In this document: piece after piece, positions 1 through 8,300 of the stretch
Layout of the letters: each line of letters begins with the position of its first letter
How positions within the stretch are numbered: the stretch's first letter is position 1
From: Hafnia psychrotolerans
GTDB lineage: Bacteria; Pseudomonadota; Gammaproteobacteria; Enterobacterales; Enterobacteriaceae
NCBI RefSeq assembly: GCF_014639435.1
Contig: NZ_BMFZ01000014.1
Location: 1 to 64,000, forward strand
Direction: 5' to 3'
DNA length: 64,000 nucleotides
Program-made: the position numbers and the translations under genes
Notes under the pieces: model-generated
Databases searched by the model: none
Told to the model about the DNA's origin: nothing
What the model saw: only the letters and a program-made list of their open reading frames with translations

Positions 1-1
1 G

Positions 2-109
2 CGCGCAGAATATAACGAAGAACGTCCGCATAGCTCACTCGGTGATATGCCACCCGTTATCTATGCGAGGCAAAAACTGGCCGGAGATCCTCATTGGCGG
101 TGGTACTAA
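2..109 (+). mobile_element. C-terminal tail of an IS3-family transposase (OrfB)
   Basis: The last 35 codons of a reading frame that enters from the left edge and stops at TAA 107-109. The peptide contains the YNEERPHSSLG block that closes the DDE integrase domain of IS3-family OrfB proteins, followed by a short tail ending HWRWY. The roughly 65 bases after the stop (110-175) would contain the right end of the insertion sequence, but the inverted repeat cannot be fixed because the left end is outside the window. It marks the distal edge of the CDI locus. Whether the whole element is intact cannot be seen. Confidence 0.8.
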
Positions 110-174
110 AAACCGGAGGGACTACACCCGGAGTGATCCGATTGCAGCGGCGAGAAGTGGACGTTTTTAGGGCG

Positions 175-209
175 TAAAAACAAAGATCCCGGCACAAGGC
201 CGGGATCTT
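175..209 (-). terminator. Rho-independent terminator of orphan module 1
   Basis: An inverted repeat (arms 183-193 and 199-209, GC-rich core GATCCCGGC) is followed on the minus strand by a T-rich tract (TTTGTTTTT). It lies just downstream of the candidate immunity gene, so it would end transcription of the module. The hairpin after the main cdiI gene (5084-5125) has a related AAAGATCCCGGC arm. Confidence 0.75.
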
Positions 210-246
210 ATTCAAGGATTACGACTACTTATGGAATAAAATCAAT

Positions 247-693
247 TCAAATATGAATTTCTTCTGTAGTAATAAGGATTGGTTGAATATAAGACTCTAA
301 TTCATTCTCCATCAACCACTCTGCACCATCCCTTTTAGCGTGAAATTTTATTTTTGGTAAAAAAGTTTCATCGTCTAACGCAATGATTACATTTAGCGCC
401 GAGCTTCTAAATAACTTCCACTTTCTTATCAATTCATTAGAGAAAACGATGGAGTATGCAAGATGTGATCTATCTACATAGTCCTCCATATGAAAAGAAT
501 TCACAAAACATTCATAAGCAATTTCATCATCAAAACTTGAGCGCTGCACGGACGTACAATAATCCATCAATCGCTTGGACAAAAAGCTACCTTGTTCTTC
601 TAAAAATCCTAACCCTATTATTTCATTAAGTTTTTCTGGCAACTCCAAATCAACAAAATCATCAGATGTTAATTTGGCAAGTTGTATATTCAT
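247..693 (-). CDS. Candidate immunity protein of orphan CDI module 1
   Basis: A 148-residue acidic, soluble-looking protein with no signal peptide or membrane segment. I do not recognise its family. Its position directly after the orphan cdiA 3' fragment is that of a CdiI immunity protein, which would bind and neutralise the cognate C-terminal toxin in the cytosol; this role is inferred from position only. The frame is open to a TTG at 711, which would add six residues; the ATG at 691-693 is preferred although its ribosome binding site is poor, and a GGGGA lies at better spacing from the TTG. The gene is AT-rich compared with the cdiA sequence upstream, as is usual for exchanged toxin/immunity pairs. 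A terminator follows at 175-209. Confidence 0.7.
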   Translation of the reverse strand: MNIQLAKLTSDDFVDLELPEKLNEIIGLGFLEEQGSFLSKRLMDYCTSVQRSSFDDEIAYECFVNSFHMEDYVDRSHLAYSIVFSNELIRKWKLFRSSALNVIIALDDETFLPKIKFHAKRDGAEWLMENELESYIQPILITTEEIHI

Positions 694-712
694 TAAGCTA
701 TTAGTTAACAAA

Positions 713-2042
713 TTACTGTTCCCCCAAATACTTAGACATGCCTTTCTCTACAGCATTTTTAAAAGCTGAATTTTTCAACTGAGCATTTACACTTTTTGGA
801 GCATCAGGAAAACTTTGAGTTATGGGATCATAATAATACTTATTACCTTTATTATCTTGGTAATGTAGCTGCCCAGTTCTTTTTCCTGGTGCTGGGTTTT
901 CCACATCTATACGTTCTTGTCCCTTTCCTTTCCAAATGGTTTTGCTATCTACTCTTACTCCATTTGCACCAAGCATTTGTCCATTTTTATTTAAAGTATA
1001 ATTTGCTCCTGATTTCCCGCCCTTGGCATTAATCATTGCAGGCACAGTAGCCGCCATCGCTGCCGCTGTATCCTTGTCCAGTCCAAGCGCTTCGAACTTC
1101 TGTTGCCACCCTAAATTGGCAACCGTCCCTTCGGCTTCCATACTTGAGCTGTACACTGCTGACAGGTAGTTCTTGAACTCGTTAGGTAACTTGCCGTCAG
1201 TGTCCAACTGCTTGATGGCTTGATCGAACACATCCCACTGATCAACCAGATAACCATACTTATTCCCACATTGATCAGGCTGACTGCTACAGAACTCCAG
1301 CATTTCCTTCTGCTGTTTTAGGTTGGTATCTACCATGTCCTGAATCACTTGCTGACAGGCTGCACCTTCACACGTCCTAGCTTTCTGAGCAAAGTTATCA
1401 AGCTGGGTTACGCTGAGGAAGTTATTCTCCACCGCATTCTTACCCGTCTGTGCCGCGGTCACTGCACCACCAGCATCGCCCGTCGCCAGGCCGCCAGCAA
1501 GTCCTGAGGCCAGTTGGCTCAGCGCGCTTACCTGCTGTTTCTCGCTTTCGTTCAGCTGGTCTGCGGTCTTGTCGGGGAACAGCTGGCTGGCTATATAGCG
1601 TGCTGCCAGTTCGCCGCCGCCAGCGCCCAGCCCACCGGCTACGGCCGACTGGTTATTCAACTGTGCGGTCACCGCACCCAGTACCGCGTGCGCTATCGCG
1701 TTGGCCGCGACATTCACCTGACCGTCGGTGGTGGTCAGCTTCTTGATTTCTGTCGCCAGATACGGTGACGCGCCGCTCGCCAGCGCCCCGGCCAGGTTGT
1801 TGCCCGCCAGCGCCGTCAGTGTGCCTGTCACCGCCTGCGCGGCCTTCTGTAGGTCGCTGCCGGTGCCGTATTGCTGCATGGCATTATTATATGCACGCTG
1901 CATGACATCTGCGTCGCTGGCCGGTTTGCCATCTTTGGTTAGTTGCTCCCGGGCCTGCGACAGTGCGCCCGGGTCTGTCTGGGCCTTCAGCCCGGCGATT
2001 TCGCCCTGGGTGCGGATGACGTCCATCGCCTGACTGCCGATT
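713..2042 (-). pseudogene. Orphan cdiA 3' fragment with toxin domain (orphan module 1)
   Basis: A 5'-truncated copy of the cdiA 3' end. Homology to the full-length gene starts at 2042, where the 113-bp repeat begins, and there is no signal sequence, start site or promoter, so it is probably silent unless recombined into cdiA. It carries the pretoxin region and a VENN motif (1421-1432). About 235 residues follow VENN and differ from the main CdiA. They begin with a Cys-containing helical segment (CEGAACQQ, CSSQPDQCG) that may be a cytoplasm-entry domain. The end is a compact domain with RIDVENPAPGKR, LHYQDNKGNKYYYDP and a terminal KYLGE. I remember the same motif block from the C-termini of other polymorphic toxins, but I cannot name its activity. 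Orphan cdiA-CT/cdiI modules are known from other CDI loci as a reservoir for toxin switching. Confidence 0.82.
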
Positions 2043-2043
2043 C

Positions 2044-2156
2044 AAAAGAGACTACTGCCAATGGCATCTTGGTCAGCGACATTTTCATCCACCTGTCTAT
2101 TACCCAGCGCCGAAGGTATGCCGTGCCGGACAGTATGAGCACTGAGTTTGCCTCAC
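2044..2156. repeat. 113-bp junction repeat, copy A
   Basis: Matches 4863-4975 over 113 bases in the same orientation with only four mismatches by eye. It abuts the truncated end of orphan cdiA fragment 1: cdiA homology ends at 2042 and the repeat starts at 2044. I do not recognise it as a known insertion-sequence end. It is most likely a leftover of the mobile or recombination event that placed the modules. Confidence 0.85.
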
Positions 2157-2298
2157 GATGTTAAAGAGCAAGAATGACAAAATCAGTAGTATAAAGGGAT
2201 CTTAAAAAATTCATAACTCGTTGTTTTATCATTGTGATATCCGTCGTGGCACGTTCGATTAAATGCTTTGACTAGCTAAGAAACAATTGCTGTGCACT

Positions 2299-2472
2299 AG
2301 GCCCGTTAGTTATCGCCCCAAGGGCGGCATGCCGAACCCCAGCCCGCACTGATGATTAGGGGAAGATGGCTGGAACAGTTGGGCTTCACCACCGGGCAAG
2401 CGGATCGAGGTGCTCACCGAACCGGGGCAGTTGATCATCCGCATCGCACCGGCCACGGAGGGCACCGCATGA
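2299..2472 (+). pseudogene. SymE-like toxin gene, frameshifted
   Basis: Three frames read in turn give a SymE-family protein: RPVSYRPKGGMPNPSP in the first, MIRGRWLEQLGFTTGQ in the second, and IEVLTEPGQLIIRIAPATEGTA in the third, ending in a TGA that overlaps the ATG of the next gene (ATGA at 2469-2472). One base is missing near 2347 and one extra base is present near 2402. SymE proteins have an AbrB-like fold and include an SOS-induced RNA-cleaving toxin in E. coli. The usual N-terminus is also missing. The gene therefore looks dead, unless the frameshifts are sequencing errors. Confidence 0.7.
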
Positions 2473-2795
2473 ACATCACCTTTACCCCCGAACCAATACC
2501 GGAACTGACGATTAACGGCGACGCCCTCACCCGGCTGGGTTTTATATCCGGCGCACCCTTTCAGCTCACACTCAGGCCCGATGGCCTGTGGATCACCACC
2601 GTCACCGATGAAGTCACATGGGAAGCCGTCTGCGCGGCCAGCCAAGACCGGCAAGATTTGGGGGCGGATTGGGTGAGGGATAACGGCGAGTTGATCATCG
2701 GCGGCGACTGGCTTATCGAGTCCGGGATCACTGACGCGGAACAGTTGGAGATCACCGCCGCACTCGGTGTTATTCGGTTGCGGCGGCGGGAATAG
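2469..2795 (+). CDS. Two-domain SymE-like protein
   Basis: A 108-residue protein with two tandem SymE/AbrB-like units: residues ~10-38 (LTINGDALTRLGF...LWITTV) and ~73-107 (LIIGGDWLIESGI...VIRLRR). Each has the pattern of a short strand, a W/D-L-x-x-x-G-[FI] helix start and a closing hydrophobic strand, as in SymE. The start overlaps the stop of the degraded SymE-like gene by an ATGA junction, so the two were once translationally coupled. It runs opposite to the CDI genes and lies between the two orphan modules. Its function is not known to me; a nucleic-acid-binding partner of the lost SymE-like toxin is an inference. Confidence 0.65.
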   Translation: MNITFTPEPIPELTINGDALTRLGFISGAPFQLTLRPDGLWITTVTDEVTWEAVCAASQDRQDLGADWVRDNGELIIGGDWLIESGITDAEQLEITAALGVIRLRRRE

Positions 2796-2814
2796 GGAGG
2801 ATTTAGAGCTTAAA

Positions 2815-2842
2815 GACAGTAACCCCGGTCTCAGCCGGGGTT
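2815..2842. terminator. Hairpin between SymE-like gene and orphan immunity gene 2
   Basis: A perfect 8-bp inverted repeat AACCCCGG / CCGGGGTT (2821-2828 and 2835-2842) lies between the converging ends of the SymE-like gene and the immunity gene of module 2. It can serve both strands; the T-tracts are short. Confidence 0.65.
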
Positions 2843-2846
2843 AAAC

Positions 2847-3155
2847 TCAATCAACAAAAGGTGTTATTAAAATACTTTTATGCGTGCTAATAGCCTCGGC
2901 GATCATATTTTCGACACTCTCAAGATATGCCGAGATTTCTGTATCAACACTTTCCATCTTTAACTCATTAATTTCACTTGATAATCCAATTAACTCATCA
3001 TTGCTAAATAATTCTTCATCACAATATGTTAGCTGTGATAAAAGCGGATATTTATCTTGATCCGATTGGGCTAAAAAAACCTCATTATCAGCATAGTTTT
3101 CTATCAACTTAACTTGTTGATATTTTTCAACATCCCATAATACAATCGTAAACAT
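2847..3155 (-). CDS. Candidate immunity protein of orphan CDI module 2
   Basis: A 102-residue, strongly acidic soluble protein whose ATG lies two bases after the stop of the orphan toxin fragment. I do not recognise the family. The position, small size, acidity and AT-rich sequence fit a CdiI immunity protein for the basic toxin domain encoded just upstream. An acidic immunity protein paired with a ribonuclease-like toxin is common in CDI systems, but binding is inferred. Confidence 0.7.
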   Translation of the reverse strand: MFTIVLWDVEKYQQVKLIENYADNEVFLAQSDQDKYPLLSQLTYCDEELFSNDELIGLSSEINELKMESVDTEISAYLESVENMIAEAISTHKSILITPFVD

Positions 3156-3157
3156 AA

Positions 3158-4862
3158 TTAGTTAACCCCCGTTCTGCCAGGGAACGTATTAACTAGGTTT
3201 CCTTGTTTATCCGTTATTACCGTCATTATCGACGTAGGAACTCCTCCGCTTTTAGCATCAATACCAATTGGATGCCCTACATCAACAAAGCGCATATAAT
3301 TTCCTGTTGTTTTAGAATATTGGACAGATGTCTTCACTACAGTATCTGATTGCAAGATCGTCTTCAGTTCATCCTTCGTCACCGTGAAGTGTGACTTATT
3401 AGAGCCCCACTCACCGCCGTGTTTCTTCCAGGCATATTCTAGCCCTGAACCTGTCGAGCTATCACCATTTCTGAGGTTGACCCTGGACTGAACGATCGAG
3501 CCTTTCCAGACTTCCTTCGCGGTATTGGCCGCCACCGCTTCAGCTTTCGCCGCCGTCGCCTCTGCAGCTGTCTTGCCGATACCGACCGCACCGCCAGCGC
3601 CAACACCGCCCGGCACGATGACTTCCGACATCTGGATACCAGCATTATTCAGACACAGCACCACATTACCCGCACAGCCCTGTATCGCTGCTTTTGCTGC
3701 CGCTGCGATTTCAGGCGTGGCGGCAGCAAGAATGCCGCCACCAAGACCAGCCGGAAGCGCAACCATCAGCGCATCATTCATCGCCAGCCCTTTCTGGCAC
3801 GACGCTGAATCCGGATTGTCTGCACAGGACGCTATATTCTTGCCATGCTCCTGTACGAACTTGGTCTGGGTCTCTTCATTTCCACCCAGCAAGTTATTCT
3901 CAACCGCATTCTTACCCGCCTGAGCCGCGGTCACTGCACCGCCAGTATCGCCCGTCGTCAGGCCGCCAGCAAGTCCTGCGGCCAGCTGGCTCAGCGCGCT
4001 TACTTGCTGTTTCTCGCTTTCGCTCAGCTGGTCTGCAGTCTTGTCGGGGAACAGCTGGCCGGCAATGTAGCGTGCCGCCAGTTCGCCGCCGCCAGCGCCC
4101 AGCCCACCGGCTACGGCCGACTGGTTATTCAACTGCGCGGTCACCGCACCCAGCACCGCGTGCGCCATCGCGTTGGCCGCAACATTCACCTGACCGTCGG
4201 TGGTGGTCAGCTTCTTGATTTCTGTCGCCAGATACGGTGACGCGCCACTCGCCAGCGCCGTCAGTGTGCCAGTCACCGCCTGCGCCGCCTTCTGTAGGTC
4301 GCTGCCGGTGCCGTACTGCTGCATGGCATTATTATATGCGCGCTGCATGACGTCTGCGTCGCTGGCCGGTTTGCCGTCTTTGGTCAACTGCTCCCGGGCC
4401 TGCGACAGCGCGCCCGGGTCTGTCTGGGCCTTCAGCCCGGCGATTTCGCCCTGGGTGCGGATGACATCCATCGCCTGACTGCCGATTTCCCCGATAAGCT
4501 GCGCCTGTTTGAGCCGGTTCTGCTCCTTCTCTTTATTAAATATCGGGCTGATGCTGCCGTCGTTGGCGTGGTCAGTATCCCGGTTAAGCGCGGTGACTTC
4601 CTGCTGTTGCTTGTCCGTATCCCGGACTATCAACGTCCCCTCGCTGACGCCGGCTTTGGTCGTTCCTTGTGCATGGCCGCTGTTGTTCGCCCTCGACAGC
4701 ATGCCGCCCGCCGTGTTGGTCAGCAGGTCCTTGCCCACCGGTCCACCGGTGCTCAGCGAGCCGCCGCTGTGCTCGGCCTTGTAATCGGCCTGGTTGTGAA
4801 TATCGCTCCAGCCCAGGGTGCCGGTGTCGAGACGGTTCTTGTCTGTCGTTGCCGTGCTGCCA
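3158..4862 (-). pseudogene. Orphan cdiA 3' fragment with toxin domain (orphan module 2)
   Basis: A longer 5'-truncated cdiA copy; homology begins at 4862, next to repeat copy B, and covers the end of the FHA-2 region, the pretoxin domain and a VENN motif (NAVENN, near 3900). Compared with the other two copies it lacks nine residues (LAGNNLAGA), an in-frame 27-bp deletion. After VENN come an Ala/Gly-rich hydrophobic stretch and a C-terminal domain of about 100 residues with KKHGGEWG, KTTGNYMRFVDVGHPIG and a final NTFPGR. The His plus late Thr-Phe-Pro ending resembles RNases of the BECR fold (barnase/EndoU/colicin E5-D/RelE), which is my inference. An open frame starts at an internal ATG (4738), but no export signal is present, so the fragment is probably a silent cassette. 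Confidence 0.8.
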
Positions 4863-4975
4863 AAAAGAGACTACTGCCAATGGCATCTTGGTCAGCGACA
4901 TTTGCATCCACCTGTGTATTACCCGGCGCCGAAGGTATGCCGTGCCGGACAGTATGAGCACTGAGTTCGCCTCAC
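4863..4975. repeat. 113-bp junction repeat, copy B
   Basis: Direct repeat of 2044-2156 with four mismatches by eye. Its left end meets the truncated end of orphan cdiA fragment 2. Its right end runs into a different sequence (the gene fragment at 4973-5080), whereas copy A runs into an AT-rich stretch, so 113 bases is the true limit of the shared unit. Confidence 0.85.
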
Positions 4976-5080
4976 ATCAACCGCAAGAAGGTGGCTCTGT
5001 GGCTGAAGGATTTCCCGGGGGCGCTGAACGATACCGGCGATGCGCCGGTGTTCAAGCGCCGTGACGGATGGTGCAAGTAA
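4973..5080 (+). pseudogene. Unidentified gene fragment (C-terminal end)
   Basis: An open stretch of 35 codons ending TAA at 5078-5080. It reads HINRKKVALWLKDFPGALND then ends FKRRDGWCK. Base and codon use look coding (GC-rich third positions), unlike the AT-rich immunity gene next to it. I do not recognise the family. It has no start and directly follows the 113-bp repeat, so it is the end of a gene whose front was lost when the modules were assembled. Confidence 0.4.
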
Positions 5081-5083
5081 CGG

Positions 5084-5125
5084 CTGAACAAAGATCCCGG
5101 CGAGCTGGCCGAGATCTTTGTTCAG
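5084..5125. terminator. Terminator after cdiI
   Basis: Arms CTGAACAAAGATC and GAGATCTTTGTTCAG form a long stem around a GC-rich loop. It overlaps the stop codon of the cdiI candidate and follows the stop of the gene fragment on the other strand, so it can end transcription from both sides. Confidence 0.7.
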
Positions 5126-5352
5126 TGATTTTTGTGTTGTATATATTGTACTAAACAAACAACACAACTAAAAAAAATACCAATTATCAAGCCAAGAAAA
5201 ATTATTTCAGTAACATCCTGCTGTTTTATCGAGAAAGAGTCTGTTTTAAAATAAAAAACCACTTCAACAAACACCTTCAATCCAAATAAGAAAAACATTA
5301 TTAGCAATGAAAACATTAAAGTTAAAAAAGAAAAATACTTCAACATTTTCAT
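5122..5352 (-). CDS. cdiI: Candidate CdiI immunity protein (two-helix membrane protein)
   Basis: A 76-residue protein with two predicted inner-membrane helices, about residues 8-32 and 47-70, and a short charged end. It follows cdiA and has a good ribosome binding site (GAGGTG) six bases before its ATG. Immunity proteins for CDI toxins that act on or pass through the inner membrane are themselves small membrane proteins, so this is the likely antidote to the CdiA C-terminal domain. The assignment rests on position and topology; I know no named family. The first 89 bases overlap the cdiA reading frame, which is unusual and may come from a frameshift in cdiA. A terminator overlaps its stop codon. 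Confidence 0.72.
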   Translation of the reverse strand: MKMLKYFSFLTLMFSLLIMFFLFGLKVFVEVVFYFKTDSFSIKQQDVTEIIFLGLIIGIFFSCVVCLVQYIQHKNH

Positions 5353-8300
5353 TTTTCACCTCACTGGATATTTCCTTGCTTTTGTTATCAACATATTTGT
5401 TTGTCATTTCCGAACCAATTGCACCTGTACCACCACCAATAATACTTGGCAATGGAGATGCTACTGGCGGTGCCGATATAGATGGAATATTCAGATTGTA
5501 TTTTTCTTTAAATCCATTTGACCAAGGATTAAATTGCTTTTCTGCATAAGGAGTAATTTTACCTGCTCCCCAGTAACCCACTGTAGAACCCGCGAAGGCT
5601 CCTCCCATAGGAACCCAAGGGGATTTCCCGTCAACAACGCTGGAAAAACCGGCCCCTGCTGTATTAATTACTACTGATGGCTTGTATCCCATGCCAGCAG
5701 TCACCCCACCTGTAATAATTGATGTACCAAAGCCTGCCCAACTGAAACTTTCATTAGGATCATTATAAATATTATAACCCTGCATTCCCATATTTGCGGC
5801 TCCACTCGTTCCTGCACCTATTACACGGTTGGCTATGGTTTGGCTACCCAACCATTCCCCAATAACTGGAGCTACCGCTTTACTCAATACTGGGATCGCA
5901 AGTGTTATTGTCGCGATTGCAGCACGGGGAATATTATTCCCCTGTTGTAGTTCATCATAATTTTTAATTATAGGGCTGAGTTGATTGATACTGTACTTAG
6001 CTAATTTTTGACAATCTGCATCGCAATTCGGTGACTGAATCAGCCTGATAAGATCATCTTGTTGCTGAATAAGGTAATCCTTCGATATTTTTGTATCGAT
6101 AGCTTTTTGCTGTTGATCTTTATCTGCTTTATTTGCGACGTCAATCAGACGTTTTCGTGCATCATCGGAAGAAGCGGCCTTGTATTTTTCAAGCCAAGAT
6201 GTCGTTTGATCTGCGCTCAGATAGTTATTCTCTACTGTATTCTTACCCGCCTGAGCCGCGATCACTGCACCGCCGGCATCGCCCGTTGCCAGGCCGCCAG
6301 CAAGTCCTGAGGCCAGCTGGCTCAGCGCGCTTACCTGCTGTTTCTCGCTTTCGCTCAGTTGTTCCGGTTTCTTATCCGGGAACAGCTGGCCGGCTATATA
6401 GCGTGCTGCCAGTTCGCCGCCGCCAGCGCCCAGCCCACCGGCTATGGCCGACTGGTTATTCAACTGTGCGGTCACCGCACCCAGCACCGCGTGCGCCATG
6501 GCGTTGGCCGCAACATTCACCTGACCGTCGGTGGTGGTCAGCTTCTTGATTTCTGTCGCCAGATACGGTGACGCGCCACTCGCCAGCGCCCCCGCCAGGT
6601 TGTTGCCAGCCAGCGCCGTCAGTGTGCCTGTCACCGCCTGCGCGGCCTTCTGTAGGTCGCTGCCGGTGCCGTATTGCTGCCTGGCATTATTATATGCACG
6701 CTGCATGACGTCTGCGTTGCTGGCCGGTTTGCCGTCTTTGGTCAACTGCTCCCGGGCCTGCGACAGTGCGCCCGGGTCTGTCTGGGCCTTCAGCCCGGCG
6801 ATTTCGCCCTGTGTGCGGATGACGTCCATCGCCTGACTACCGATTTCCCCGATAAGCTGCGCCTGTTTGAGCCGGTTCTGCTCCTTCTCCTTGTTGAATA
6901 TCGGGCTGATGCTGCCGGCATTGGCATGCTCGGTATCCCGGTTAAGCTGGGTGATGTCCTGTTGCTGTTTGTCGGTGTCGCGGACTATCAACGTGCCCTC
7001 GCTGACACCGGCTTTTGTCGTGCCTTCGGCATGTCCGCTGTTGTTGGCACCCGACAGCATGCCGCCGGCCATGTTGGTCAGCAGGTCCTTGCCCACAGGT
7101 CCGCCTGTGCTGAAGCTGCCGCCGCTGTGCGTCGCGTTGTAGTCCGCCTGGTTGTGGATGTCCGTCCAGCCCAGCGTGCCGGTATCGAGGCGGTTGTGCT
7201 CTTTATCCGCGGTGCTCGCAATGACGGCGCCATCAAGCTGGGTGTGGTCTTTGACCGTGACGTCATACCCGCCTTTGCCCGCAAACAGCCCGGTCTGCTC
7301 TTTGACGCTGTCGAAGTTGCTCCTGAGCTTGTCCTGGCTGACGCTCACGTTGGCCGAGCCGGTCATCGAGCCGAAGGTGAAGCTGCCGCCTGCGCTGGCG
7401 TTCTGCTGTTTGGCATCATAACGGTCGCTGTCCTGTTCGCTTTCAAGCGTCAGGTTGCGTCCCACATCCACGGTGACTTTTTCCCCGCTGGCCTGCGCCC
7501 CTTTCAGGGTCGTGTCGCGGCCGCTGGTCATGCTGAGATGGCTGCCTGCATCGAGGGTAGTTTCGGTATGGGTCAGGCCGTTGCCGTTCTCATATCCCTT
7601 GCCCGCGTTGACGCTGGCCGAGACGCTGATGCCGTACCCACCCGAGCCGACGCCGATCCCCACGCCGATGTTACCGCCGCGGCTCTCGTTTTTGCTGACC
7701 GTACTTTCGGTGTTTTGCGCAGACTGCAGGGTAATGTCCCGCGCGGCATCAAGCGCCAGGTCTTTGCCCGCTTTAAGTTGGCTGCCGGATATCGCGATAT
7801 TGCCACTCTCTGCGGTGTTGCGTTTACCGGTGGCCGTTACCGACAGATTTTGCCCGGCCGTAAGCGTGCTGCCTTGCGACTGGCGGCTGTCAGTGCGGGT
7901 TTCGCTCTTCGACGACTGGCTGCCGTAGGATGCACTGATGCCCACGGTGTTGGTGGCCCCTTTCGCGGCATCCGGGTTGTCCGGGCTCAAACCGGCGGCG
8001 GCGTTTTTTGCATCCGCCGCTTCGGTCAGGGCGTTATCACGGGCATAGGCCTGCGCAGCCTGCACGCCGGACAACGCCGCCTTGGTGTTTTGCAGAGCAC
8101 CCAGCCGGCTGTCACTTTCTTTTCTGGCCTGCTGCGCCGAGCTGACCGCGGTGTTGAGTGCGCTGCCCACGGTACCCGACAGCGCCACGCTCAGGCCGCT
8201 CTGCTTCTGCTCGAAGGTTTCTGTCCGGGTGCGCTGGTCGTAGCCCGGGTCAATGGTCACGCTGTCGCCGGTAAGATTAAGGTCCTTGCCCGCTATCAGG

